Positions 36,501 to 44,349 of a DNA stretch of 64,000 bases are shown piece after piece. Each line of letters opens with the position of its first letter. Positions within the stretch are counted from its first letter, which is position 1. This DNA is from Mesosutterella porci (GTDB taxonomy: Bacteria > Pseudomonadota > Gammaproteobacteria > Burkholderiales > Burkholderiaceae_F), in the NCBI RefSeq assembly GCF_022134585.1, contig NZ_JAKNCT010000005.1:62001-126000 (forward strand), written 5' to 3'. The notes beneath the pieces are model-generated. The model was not told where the DNA came from. It saw only the letters and a list, made by a program, of their open reading frames with translations, and ran no database searches. Both the position numbers and the translations under genes were made by a program.

Positions 36501-37849
36501 GCCTCGTTCAGCTTGACCTGCTCGATGATCCCGTGGTGCGTCTTCAGGCACTTCATGTCCTGGCCGCCGATGTCGATCACGTAGGTCGCTTCGGGGTCAA
36601 GGAAGGAGGCCGCCTTCAGGTGCGCGATCGTCTCTACTTCGAAAAGCGGGGTCCCCAGCACGGCGGCCGCGAGCTCCGCTCCGTATCCGGTCGTGCAGAT
36701 CCCGCGGATCCGGGCGCCTTCGGGAATGCCGTGCAGGAGCTCCACGACCTTCGGGACCAGCGTCTTCAGGACATCGCCCGAGTTCGTGCCGTACCAGGAG
36801 GCGGCGATGCGGTTATCGGAGTCGAGCACCACGGCCTTCACCGTGGTCGAGCCGAGGTCCAGGCCCATCCAGAGGTCGCCCTTTGCGGAGGCAAGCTCCG
36901 AGGTCGGCGTCCTGCGGCTGTTGTGGGCGGCCTTGAAGGCTTCGTATTCCGCCTCATCCTTAAAGAGAGGCTGGAGCATGTTCGAGCCCCGGGCCGTCGG
37001 CTGGTAGGCGCGCAGGCGGCGCAGCCACTCGGCAAGCGGCAGCTCCTCCGAGCTCTGCTCTTTCGTGCGGTTCGGTTCAAGGCCGGTGAGCGCCGCGCCT
37101 TCGGCAACCACGTACTGCCCCTGCTCGCAGTCGACGACAAATTCGGGCGCGAGCTTGAGCGTCTTGATGAAGCACTTCTTCAATTCCGTGAGGAAGTGCA
37201 GCGGTCCGCCGAGGAAGGCGACATGACCGCGGATCGGCCGGCCGCAGGCGAGGCCTCCGATGGTCTGGTCGACCACGGCCTGGAGAATGGAAACGGCGAT
37301 GTCCTCGCGCTTCGCTCCCGCATTGAGCAGCGGCACGACGTCGGTCTTCGCGAACACGCCGCAGCGCGAGGCAATCGGATAGGTGATGGTCGCGCCGGCC
37401 GCGAGGCTGTTCAGGCCGGAGGCGTCGGTGTTGAGCAGCGCCGCCATCTGGTCGATGAACGCGCCGGTGCCGCCGGCGCAGACCTCGTTCATGCGCAGCT
37501 CCATGCCGTCGGTGAGATAGAGGATCTTGGCGTCCTCGCCCCCCAGCTCGATCGCCACGTCGGTTTCCGGCGCGAACCGGCGCAGGGCCGTGCTGGTGGA
37601 AATCACCTCCTGCACGAAGCCCGCCCCGATGCCCAGGGAAACATCCAGGGCGGCCGACCCGGTCATGGTGAGCCGGAAAACATCCGTGGGGTGCGATTCT
37701 AGGATCTTCTCGAGCAGCGCCGCCGCGGTTTCGCGCACTGCGGCGCCGTGGCGCCGGTATTCGCTCCCCACCATCCTGCCCTCGGCGTCAAGGAGCGCGT
37801 ATTTCGCAGTTGTGGACCCAAGATCGAGGCCCAGGCTATACATCGTCAC
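33515..37849 (-). CDS. giant acyl-CoA dehydratase activase-like protein
   Basis: A 1444-aa multidomain protein of the BadF/BadG/HgdC type. Domain 1 (~1-270) and domain 2 (~320-580) are ATPases of the actin/hexokinase fold, with GLDLGSTTAKYALLD, IELGGEDAKIL and NEVCAGGTGAFIDQ in the first and GLDLGSTTVKAVVLD, IDIGGQDMKCL and NEACSSGCGAFIQ in the second; the Cys in each NExC segment can hold a bridging [4Fe-4S] cluster. Residues ~600-680 have more cysteines (CKGCNNRC, NRCDFG). The rest resembles DUF2229 and HgdB-like regions, with CGPCRATNY. Such activases drive ATP-dependent one-electron reductions in anaerobes, but no dehydratase subunits are encoded nearby. Confidence 0.92.
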   Translation of the reverse strand: MTMYSLGLDLGSTTAKYALLDAEGRMVGSEYRRHGAAVRETAAALLEKILESHPTDVFRLTMTGSAALDVSLGIGAGFVQEVISTSTALRRFAPETDVAIELGGEDAKILYLTDGMELRMNEVCAGGTGAFIDQMAALLNTDASGLNSLAAGATITYPIASRCGVFAKTDVVPLLNAGAKREDIAVSILQAVVDQTIGGLACGRPIRGHVAFLGGPLHFLTELKKCFIKTLKLAPEFVVDCEQGQYVVAEGAALTGLEPNRTKEQSSEELPLAEWLRRLRAYQPTARGSNMLQPLFKDEAEYEAFKAAHNSRRTPTSELASAKGDLWMGLDLGSTTVKAVVLDSDNRIAASWYGTNSGDVLKTLVPKVVELLHGIPEGARIRGICTTGYGAELAAAVLGTPLFEVETIAHLKAASFLDPEATYVIDIGGQDMKCLKTHHGIIEQVKLNEACSSGCGAFIQTFARSLGLTLDQFVKKALFARHPADLGTRCTVFMNSRVKQAQKEGADIGDIAAGLCYSVIRNALYKVLRLRSVEELGDHVVVQGGSFINDALLRVLELLLGRTVLRPDIAGLMGAFGCALIAREKTERNSLPAPTLSAEALETLDVITRSFHCKGCNNRCLLTMNRFSNGRKFISGNRCDFGAKGGAGKKRDVGNNIYAWKLAHLFQGEPLPEDKAPRGVIGIPRALNIYEHYPYWFTLFTKLGFRVVLSPESSKSIFDSGLTSMPSQSVCFPAKLAHGHINWLASHGVTRIWFPCVPRERKEFKESDNTFACPVVAGYPEVARLNADFPEGKKPVILTPFVLLSDGKVVARVIRENFPEIPEREIAAAVKAAEKAMESWQHQLQCEGEHMLSEAQAKGRVVILIAGRPYHADPYINHGLPDYIASLGVTVLSEDSIAHLAPEPDKLRVINQWAFHARMYRVATLAAQEPGVELVQLTNFGCGIDAITSDQIAQILAKAGKLHTLLKIDEGDSLGPAKIRIASLLAAVAEKKEAEDKGIEPAPEEKSGPDWTPPVFLRSMRKTRTILAPQMSPIHFPIIEAALLGSGYRVKLLPTVSMAAIETGLTLVNNDACYPAIVSIGQLVHAIKSGKYDPDNTALMLAQTCGPCRATNYIALLQRALAEEGFKNTPIVSLSGGNFNEQPGFSLSPLAMRRMVLGLLLGDMLQRLYFATRSHELCPGDADEMLAKWTRRSREIAFHNNFTDFRPAMINMVREFASVPTDDIVKPRVGIVGEILLKYHPDANRHLTDTIMKEGGEPVLTDMADFFLYCLSDNVLQHRFLNGPFIKAITSRFFLNRLDSARNAMREALRGTPYFPVSDFQRLQQSVHGLVSLGEQAGEGWLLTAEMLEFITNGVTNVLCLQPFGCLPNHVTGKGVIKAIREKHPESNLMAIDFEAGNSEANVSNRVKLFMSVAREQMAGRPVQPLPEPDPEEQPVRVFSFKGS

Positions 37850-38138
37850 AACATCGTCTCCGGAAGCTGTTCGGGAAACTCCCCCGAAGTAAGCGGCCTG
37901 GATGGCGCACCAGCATCTAAAAGTTCAATTCGTTCATTCTGCTCAAAATGAAGAGCTGTCGGCAGATCCAAAGGATCCTAACTAACCCTTAGACATTTTT
38001 TTAACGGGCAGAAAACGCAAGACAGCCCCTGCCGGAGTCCCGCCTTGCTAATTTTTGCAACATGGTATAAAAATGTACTCTTGATTGAAGGAAAGCGGGA
38101 AGGTCTGAGCTTCCCCCTTTTCGTCTTTCGCCAGGCCT

Positions 38139-38222
<84 letters not shown>

Positions 38223-38706
38223 CCATGGGGTTTCTCCCCGTCTCCAAATCGTTTCAAAATCATTGATTTTTAAGTCATTCTCTCTTTTTCTTTGATTCCC
38301 GTTGTGTCAGAACAACCCTTTTTTTCCAAAAATCAGGGGACTCACGCGGGGATTTTCCTGGGGACTCAATCCTCAGGTGCCGCGGCTTTCCCAGCCGGTT
38401 CTTCTGTTTAGTCCCGCCTGTATGCCTGCATGCAGCACCCCGCGATCGGGCAGGCTGATTCCGCCAGGCTTCAGCCCTCTCGTCATCTAAAGCACAGCCC
38501 GGGACTGCGCCAGGCAGGCCGAACCACTTCAGCGCGTCCGCGCCGGGCTTTTGCCATTTGAAATCCGGGAATAGTCCGCCAGGACAGAGTTTTTGGGAGA
38601 AACTGTCCGCCCGCTCATGACAGGCAGCCTGAATCCCGGCGCGCGCTGCCGGCGCTCCGCCGATCTGAGAAAAAAGAAAAAGGAAATCAAGGATAAGAAG
38701 TGATGG
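38223..38706. other. gene-free stretch between two tRNA-Leu genes
   Basis: 484 bases with no supported gene. T-rich runs near 38281-38330 probably end the first tRNA transcript. Nothing else was recognised, and no att-like repeat of the tRNA end was seen. Confidence 0.5.
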
Positions 38707-38794
38707 TGGTGCGGGAAGTCGGACTTGAACCGACACGCCCTCAACGGGCACGGAGACCTAAACCCCGGGCGTCTACCAATTTCGCCATTCCCGC
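38707..38794 (-). tRNA. tRNA-Leu (anticodon TAG)
   Basis: Minus-strand class II cloverleaf of 88 bases with encoded CCA. The acceptor GCGGGAA pairs with TTCCCGC, the D arm is TGGCGAAATTGGTAGACG, the anticodon loop TTTAGGT gives TAG, a long variable arm (TGCCCGTTGAGGGCG) follows, and the T arm is GTCGGTTCAAGTCCGAC. Confidence 0.96.
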
Positions 38795-38876
38795 GCGTAG
38801 ACCGCCCATTGTACTCAATCTTTAATGGAAAGGGAGCGCAGGCGGAGCACCCCGCTCCCTTTTATCGGCGGAAAAA

Positions 38877-39725
38877 TCAGGCTTTTTCGCCGGAATGGCC
38901 GCAGCAGCCCTTCTCGTCGTGGTGATGTCCGCCGCAGCAGCATTCGCCCTCTTCGCCCTCACCGTGGTGATGATGACCGCAGCCGCACTCCCCGTCCTCG
39001 TCGCGGTGGTGCCCGCCGCAGCAGCATTCGCCCTCTTCGCCCTCGCCGTGGTGATGATGACCGCAGCCGCACTCCCCGTCCTCGTCGTGGTGGTGCCCGC
39101 CGCAGCAGCATTCGCCCTCTTCGCCCTCGCCGTGGTGATGATGACCGCAGCCGCACTCCCCGTCCTCGTCGTGGTGGTGCCCGCCGCAGCAGCATTCGTC
39201 CTCATCGCCGTCGTGGTGGTGATGGTGACCGCAGCCGCACTCCTCGTCTTCATCGTGGTGATGTCCGCAGCAGCAGCCGTCGTGGTGATGATGACCGCAG
39301 CAGGGGATGACCGGCGTGAACGGCTCGGTCACCTCGGCGCAGGCCAAGCCGATCTGCTTGAGGGCGGCGCCAAGCGCCTCATCGGCCGCGACTCCGAAGC
39401 CGTCCTCGGTCTGCATCACGCGGAAGCCCCTCATCATGAGGGCGGCTGCGGCCTGCTCGAGCATCGTGTGATCGCCCGTTACGTGATAAACCGCTTCCGG
39501 CGCCGCGTCGACCGCGTACATCGCGCCTTTTTCGTCCATGAAGATGTCGCCCACTTCGAGTACGCGCATGTCCGGGGCCATCACTTTGTAGGATTCGCCT
39601 GCGGCTTCAAACTCCGCGGGAAGATCGAGGCGCTGCGAGAACGTGAGCGGGATCTTTTTCATGCGGGCGAGAAGCACGGGAGCGGGCGCGGAGCCCGGCG
39701 GGAGGAGACGGTTCAGAGTAATCAT
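38877..39725 (-). CDS. UreE-like protein with a His/Cys/acidic metal-binding tail
   Basis: A 282-aa protein. Residues ~25-140 follow the UreE pattern: LTFSQRLDLPAEF, then VGDIFMDEKGAMYAV, a D-HTMLEQAAAAL helix, DEALGAALKQIGLACAEVTEPFTP. The metal-bridging GNRH of UreE is replaced by RGFRV, so it is not a normal urease nickel chaperone. Residues 142-282 are a tail of 36 His and 27 Cys with Asp, Glu and Gly, in a 28-residue repeat (CCCGGHHHDEDGECGCGHHH core) encoded by 84-base tandem repeats. It could bind many nickel, zinc or copper ions for storage or detoxification. No urease or hydrogenase genes are near. It follows radA on the same strand. Confidence 0.85.
   Translation of the reverse strand: MITLNRLLPPGSAPAPVLLARMKKIPLTFSQRLDLPAEFEAAGESYKVMAPDMRVLEVGDIFMDEKGAMYAVDAAPEAVYHVTGDHTMLEQAAAALMMRGFRVMQTEDGFGVAADEALGAALKQIGLACAEVTEPFTPVIPCCGHHHHDGCCCGHHHDEDEECGCGHHHHHDGDEDECCCGGHHHDEDGECGCGHHHHGEGEEGECCCGGHHHDEDGECGCGHHHHGEGEEGECCCGGHHRDEDGECGCGHHHHGEGEEGECCCGGHHHDEKGCCGHSGEKA
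38941..39305. repeat. 84-base tandem repeats coding the metal-binding tail
   Basis: Three nearly identical 84-base units begin at 38941, 39025 and 39109, followed by more diverged copies from 39193 to about 39305. The near identity points to recent expansion, so copy number may vary between strains. Confidence 0.92.
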
Positions 39726-39781
39726 TTCAGAATCCGAAGTGAGCAGATGGAAAAATAACGCAGTCTTCTAATCTTAAAGGC

Positions 39782-41164
39782 TTACGACATGCCCTGCACG
39801 GCGCTGATCGCCTCCGAGAGCTGCTCGACGGCCGTCACCTCGAGCCCTTCGATCGGAGCGCGGGGGCGGTTGGCCCTCGGGATGATGGCGCGCGAAAATC
39901 CGAGCTTGGCCGCCTCGCGCAGCCTGTCCTGGCCCCGCGGAGCCGGGCGGATCTCGCCGGCGAGCCCCACCTCGCCGAAGACGACAAGCCCGCGCGGCAG
40001 CGGCTTGTTGCGGATGGAGGAAAGAATCGCAAGCAGCACCGCCAGATCGGCCGCGGACTCGGAGACCTTCATGCCTCCAACCGCGTTGATGAAGACGTCC
40101 TGGTCAAAGCAGCTCAGGCCCGCATGCCGGTGCAGCACCGCAAGCAGCATCGACAGGCGCTGGCCGTCGAGCCCCACGGAGAGGCGCCGCGGCGCGGGCG
40201 AATGCGTTTCGTCCACAAGCGCCTGCACCTCGACCAGCAGCGGCCTCGTGCCCTCCTGGGTGACGAGAACCACGGAGCCCGGCACGTTGTCGCGGTGCTC
40301 GGAGAGGAAAATCGCGGACGGGTTGGAGACGCCCCTGAGGCCCTTGTCGGTCATGCCGAAGACGCCCAGCTCGTTCACCGCACCGAAGCGGTTCTTGAAG
40401 GCCCGGATCATGCGGAAATTCGAATGGGTGTCGCCCTCGAAGTAAAGGACGGTGTCCACAATGTGCTCGAGGATGCGCGGGCCGGCAAGCGACCCTTCCT
40501 TGGTGACGTGCCCGACGAAAAAGAGGGTGGTGCCTGAGGTCTTCGCAAGCCTGGTGAGCCGCGCGGCGCATTCGCGCACCTGGGCGACCGAGCCGGGGGC
40601 GGACTCGAGCTCGTCGGAAAAAATCGTCTGGATGGAGTCGATCACCACGAAGTCCGGTTTTTCCGCAACGATGACCCGCTCGATGGTTTCAAGCTCGATT
40701 TCGCTCATGAGCCTGATGCCCTCGGGAGGAAGCTCGAGGCGCTGGGCGCGCATGGCCACCTGTCCCGCGCTCTCCTCGCCCGAGACGTAAAGGGTCTTCA
40801 GCCCCTGGGCGACAAGCTTTGCGGTCACCTGCAGCAGCAGCGTCGACTTGCCGATTCCGGGGTCTCCGCCGATCAGGGTGACGGCGCCCTGCACCAGCCC
40901 GCCGCCAAGCACGCGGTCGAACTCGCGCAGCCCGGTGGGAATCCTCGGCAGGTTCTCCGCCTTCACGTCGGCGAGGTTTTTCACCTCCGTCGCCTCGATG
41001 ATGGAGCGGCTCTTGTGGCGGGCCGAGCCGAACCTCGCCCCCGAGCCCTGCTCCACCTTGTATTCGGACAGCGTATTCCAGGCCTTGCAGGACGGGCACT
41101 GCCCCATCCATTTCGGGAAGCTCTCCCCACACTGACTGCAGACGTAGACGGTCTTGGTTTTCAA
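39782..41164 (-). CDS. radA: DNA repair protein RadA
   Basis: A 460-aa RecA-like ATPase that processes recombination intermediates. The start is TTG with AAGGAG five bases upstream. The N-terminal zinc finger is CSQCG...CPSC (residues 9-26). Walker A is GGDPGIGKSTLLLQ near 100, the RadA-specific KNRFG motif lies near 260, and the C-terminal Lon-protease-like domain ends the protein. It belongs to a minus-strand run with alr and a small unknown gene. Confidence 0.97.
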   Translation of the reverse strand: MKTKTVYVCSQCGESFPKWMGQCPSCKAWNTLSEYKVEQGSGARFGSARHKSRSIIEATEVKNLADVKAENLPRIPTGLREFDRVLGGGLVQGAVTLIGGDPGIGKSTLLLQVTAKLVAQGLKTLYVSGEESAGQVAMRAQRLELPPEGIRLMSEIELETIERVIVAEKPDFVVIDSIQTIFSDELESAPGSVAQVRECAARLTRLAKTSGTTLFFVGHVTKEGSLAGPRILEHIVDTVLYFEGDTHSNFRMIRAFKNRFGAVNELGVFGMTDKGLRGVSNPSAIFLSEHRDNVPGSVVLVTQEGTRPLLVEVQALVDETHSPAPRRLSVGLDGQRLSMLLAVLHRHAGLSCFDQDVFINAVGGMKVSESAADLAVLLAILSSIRNKPLPRGLVVFGEVGLAGEIRPAPRGQDRLREAAKLGFSRAIIPRANRPRAPIEGLEVTAVEQLSEAISAVQGMS

Positions 41165-41247
41165 AGGCGCTCCTTGCTTGGTTTACCGCGCCCTCGCGGC
41201 GCGGGCAGCCTATTGTGCACCCGCGGCGGCTCCCGCGCGTGCCCCTT

Positions 41248-41487
41248 TTAAAAGGAAAAAGCACCCTGGGGCGAACCCTCGGCGCCGAAAAACCGGGCGT
41301 ACTCCTCCCCGGTAAGAGCCGCGGCGCGCCTGCGGCTCCTCTTTGCCGCGGGACGCGGCTTGGCCGCGGCGCGCGGCTTTGAGGCCCTCGGCGGCCCAAA
41401 GAGCCCCTCGTCGGGCTCGGCCGTGAAGTCGGAGGCCATCAGGCGGAAGAATTCCCTTTCCAGTCTTTCTTTCTCTCTGGCTTTCAT
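41248..41487 (-). CDS. small basic hypothetical protein
   Basis: A 79-aa Lys/Arg/Ala-rich protein between alr and radA. The ATG at 41487 is preferred to the one at 41493 because AAAGGAG is seven bases before it. An acidic patch (FTAEPDEGLFG) precedes a strongly basic middle (RAAAKPRPAAKRSRRRAAA). It might bind nucleic acid. No family is recognised. Confidence 0.6.
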   Translation of the reverse strand: MKAREKERLEREFFRLMASDFTAEPDEGLFGPPRASKPRAAAKPRPAAKRSRRRAAALTGEEYARFFGAEGSPQGAFSF

Positions 41488-41594
41488 GATCATGCTCCTT
41501 TCTGCTGTTCAGGAACATCATCTCCCAGACCGGAGCGAGCGGGCGGGAATTAAATCTCTAATATATAAAAACTTATAAAAAACAAAATGTCTAT

Positions 41595-41624
41595 AAAAAA
41601 GGGACGGAGTGGAAAATCCGTCCC
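41595..41624 (-). terminator. alr terminator
   Basis: GGGACGGA/TCCGTCCC, 8-base stem; read on the minus strand it is followed by six T. It lies 27 bases after the alr stop. Confidence 0.88.
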
Positions 41625-41650
41625 TTCATCCCTTCCGGCAAAGGCTGCCG

Positions 41651-42733
41651 TCAGCCGACCGTGCGCACCGGCACCCGCGGCATCACCGAGCAGATGAGCT
41701 CGTAGCCGATCGTGCCCGCGCAGGCCGCCACCTTGTTCACCGGGTTGTGCTTGCCCCAGAGCTCCACCCAGTCGCCTTCGCCCGCCTCGGGGATGTCCGT
41801 GAGGTCGATTTCCATCATGTCCATCGAGACGGCGCCGGTGGTCGGGGCAATGCGGCCGGCCACATAGACCGGAGAGCCGTTGGGCATCGCGCGCGGATAG
41901 CCGTCGGCGTAGCCGCAGGCGATGACGCCGATCCTCGAGGGCCTGCGGGCGATCCACTTGGAGCCGTAGCCCACGGCCTCGCCGGGCTCGAGGTGCTGGA
42001 TGGCGATCAGCTTCGCGCGCAGGGTCTGCGCCGGGATGATGCCGAGCTCTTCGCTCGTGAGGGTGCTGTCAGGGCTCACGCCGTACAGGGCAATGCCGGC
42101 CCGCACCGCGTCGCCCTTCACTTCCGGGTGGAAAAGAATGCCGGTGGTCGCCGCGAGGCACACGCCCTTTTCCGTTCTGGCCAGGTCGCCCAGGCGCTGC
42201 ATCTGCCTAGCCACGGTCGCGGGGCCGTCGGCCGTGTACGAGCGCTCGCCGTTCGCGAAATGCGTCACGATGCCCTTGTATTCCACGCAGGGGATCTTCT
42301 GCAGGCGCTCTTTCATCGCGGGAATCTCGGCGGGCCTGAAGCCGAGGCGGTTCATGCCGGTGTTCACCTTGAGGTGGCAGGCGATGTGCCGGATGTGCGA
42401 CTGCTCGAGCAGCTCGATCAGGCGCAGGTCGCGCACCACGACCTCCGCATTCGCCTTTTCGAGGACCGGGAGGTCCTCCGCGTCGAAAAAGCCCTCGATC
42501 ATGAGGATGCGCTTCTTCCAGCCGAGCTCGCGCGCCTTCACCGCGTCCTCGATGTCGAGGATGGCAATCCCATCGGCGTCCTCGAAGGCCTTGATGCAGT
42601 TGGCAAGGCCGTGGCCGTATCCGTTGGCCTTGCAGACGGCCCAAAGCGTACGGCCGGCGGCCGCCTCCCGCATCTTCGCCTCATTGTGGCGCAGCGCGTT
42701 CATATCAATCACGAGCTCAATTGGACGGGGCAT
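41651..42733 (-). CDS. alr: alanine racemase
   Basis: A 360-aa PLP enzyme that converts L- to D-alanine for peptidoglycan. The start at 42733 has AAAGGAAC upstream; the open frame to 42799 is not used. The PLP lysine is in AVCKANGYGHG (about residue 34), and the catalytic Tyr in VGYGSKW (about 260). KVNTGMNRLGF and SMDMMEIDLT are standard blocks. It is divergent from lplT, a pairing common in Betaproteobacteria. Confidence 0.97.
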   Translation of the reverse strand: MPRPIELVIDMNALRHNEAKMREAAAGRTLWAVCKANGYGHGLANCIKAFEDADGIAILDIEDAVKARELGWKKRILMIEGFFDAEDLPVLEKANAEVVVRDLRLIELLEQSHIRHIACHLKVNTGMNRLGFRPAEIPAMKERLQKIPCVEYKGIVTHFANGERSYTADGPATVARQMQRLGDLARTEKGVCLAATTGILFHPEVKGDAVRAGIALYGVSPDSTLTSEELGIIPAQTLRAKLIAIQHLEPGEAVGYGSKWIARRPSRIGVIACGYADGYPRAMPNGSPVYVAGRIAPTTGAVSMDMMEIDLTDIPEAGEGDWVELWGKHNPVNKVAACAGTIGYELICSVMPRVPVRTVG

Positions 42734-43005
42734 TTCAGTTCCTTTTTTGTAACAGCGCAGTGGTCTTTCCTCGCGCCGCCCGCGCTTTCTTCGCACCACT
42801 CTACCACCACGGCCTCCGGGCGGGGGCAGGAGACCAGCCCCTCCTGCCGATGCCCGCGCCGCGGCATCCCCGCAGTTACACCTGTTACTTAAATTCGTTT
42901 ATTTCTTTATTTCAAACGTCCCGAGGCTTTACAATTTTCCAGAAAATTCTCGCGGCCCCACGCCGGCGGGTGCTTATAAAAAAGAGACTCCTGAGAGGAA
43001 AAGAA

Positions 43006-44322
43006 TTGAATCGCGGCTTTTACACGATTATGGCGGCGCAGTTTTTTTCAAGCCTGGCCGACAACGCCCTGCTTATCGCCGCCATCGCTCTTCTGACCGA
43101 AATATCCGCCCCGGACTGGATGACGCCCCTGCTGAGGCTGTGCTTCACCATCAGCTATATCGTCTTTGCGGCCTATGTCGGCATTTTCGCCGACTCCATG
43201 CCGAAGGGGCGGGTGATGTTCCTCACCAACAACGTAAAGATGCTGGGCTGCCTGCTCATGCTTTTCGGCGGCCACCCGCTGCTCGCCTACGCGATCGTGG
43301 GCCTGGGGGCGGCTGCGTACTCGCCCGCGAAGTACGGCATCCTCACTGAAATGCTGCCGCCCTCGAAGCTCGTCGTGGCCAACGGCTGGATCGAAGGCCT
43401 CACGGTGATCGCCATCATCCTGGGCGTGGTGCTGGGCGGCGCGCTCATCCTACCCTCGGTCACCGGGCCGCTCTCGGCGCTGCCCGCGCTCCGGGCGATC
43501 GGGATCGACACAACAGCGCGCGCCGCGATCTTCATCATCTTCTTCATCTTCGGCCTGTCCGCGCTCATCAACCTGTTCATTCCGGACACCGGGGCGCGCT
43601 ACCCGAAGAGCTCCTTCGAGCCGGTGAAGACCTTCTGCGGCTTCATGCGCTCCTGCCTCGTGCTCTGGAAGGACAAGCTCGGGCAGACCTCGCTTTGCGT
43701 GACTTCGATGTTCTGGGGGGCGGGCGCCGTGCTGCAGTTCCTCGTGCTCGCCTGGGCGGACACCAATTTCGGCCTGTCGCTTTCGCAGGCCACCGTGCTA
43801 CAGGCGACCGTTTCGATCGGCATTGCGATCGGCGCAATGAGCGCCGCGCGCTTCATCCCCATCAAGAAATCCCTGTCCGTGCTGCCCATGGGCGTGGTGA
43901 TGGGCGTGATCGTGATCCTCGCGGCCTTCTTCAAGCGCAGCATGCTGCCCTATGACATTTCTCTTCCCGGCGGCATCACGATCGGCGCCTCCATCATCGC
44001 GGCGGGCTTGATCATGATCGCCGTGGGGGCGCTCGCCGGCTTCTTCGTGGTCCCGATGAACGCGCTGCTGCAAAACCGCGGCTACGTCCTCATGAGCGCC
44101 GGCCGCTCGATCGCGGTCCAGAACTTCAACGAGAACAGCTCCATGCTGATCATGCTGGGCGTCTACTCGCTCATGATCAAGGGCGGGCTTTCGACCAGCT
44201 CCATCATGGCGATCTTCGGCGCTTTCGTCGCGCTCGGGATGGTGCTCGTCATCCGCACCCACCGGCAAAACGCCCTGATGCACGACCTCTCCGGACAGAT
44301 CGGAGAGGAAAAGAAGTTCTGA
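43006..44322 (+). CDS. lplT: lysophospholipid transporter LplT
   Basis: A 438-aa inner-membrane flippase of the major facilitator superfamily that returns lysophospholipids to the cytoplasm for reacylation. The TTG start at 43006 has AGAGG seven bases upstream and gives an N-terminus aligning with E. coli LplT (FYTIMAAQFFSSLADNALLIAA). GVGAAAYSPAKYGIL-type conservation is seen as GLGAAAYSPAKYGILTE. About 12 hydrophobic segments. The acyltransferase gene aas, its partner in enterobacteria, is not adjacent. Confidence 0.94.
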   Translation: MNRGFYTIMAAQFFSSLADNALLIAAIALLTEISAPDWMTPLLRLCFTISYIVFAAYVGIFADSMPKGRVMFLTNNVKMLGCLLMLFGGHPLLAYAIVGLGAAAYSPAKYGILTEMLPPSKLVVANGWIEGLTVIAIILGVVLGGALILPSVTGPLSALPALRAIGIDTTARAAIFIIFFIFGLSALINLFIPDTGARYPKSSFEPVKTFCGFMRSCLVLWKDKLGQTSLCVTSMFWGAGAVLQFLVLAWADTNFGLSLSQATVLQATVSIGIAIGAMSAARFIPIKKSLSVLPMGVVMGVIVILAAFFKRSMLPYDISLPGGITIGASIIAAGLIMIAVGALAGFFVVPMNALLQNRGYVLMSAGRSIAVQNFNENSSMLIMLGVYSLMIKGGLSTSSIMAIFGAFVALGMVLVIRTHRQNALMHDLSGQIGEEKKF

Positions 44323-44349
44323 AAAAAGCGCCCGCGGAGAACTTCCTTT

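Noticed and set aside
38223-38706. Integration site or element remnant between the tRNA-Leu genes
   Set aside because: No integrase remnant and no direct repeat of the tRNA 3' end was found.
38941-39305. Possible CRISPR array
   Set aside because: Units are contiguous 84-base repeats without spacers and lie in a coding frame.
38895-39758. Long plus-strand open frame (287 aa, very Ala/Val-rich) opposite the UreE-like gene
   Set aside because: It is a shadow of the repetitive minus-strand gene; the repeats keep other frames open and the composition is not protein-like.
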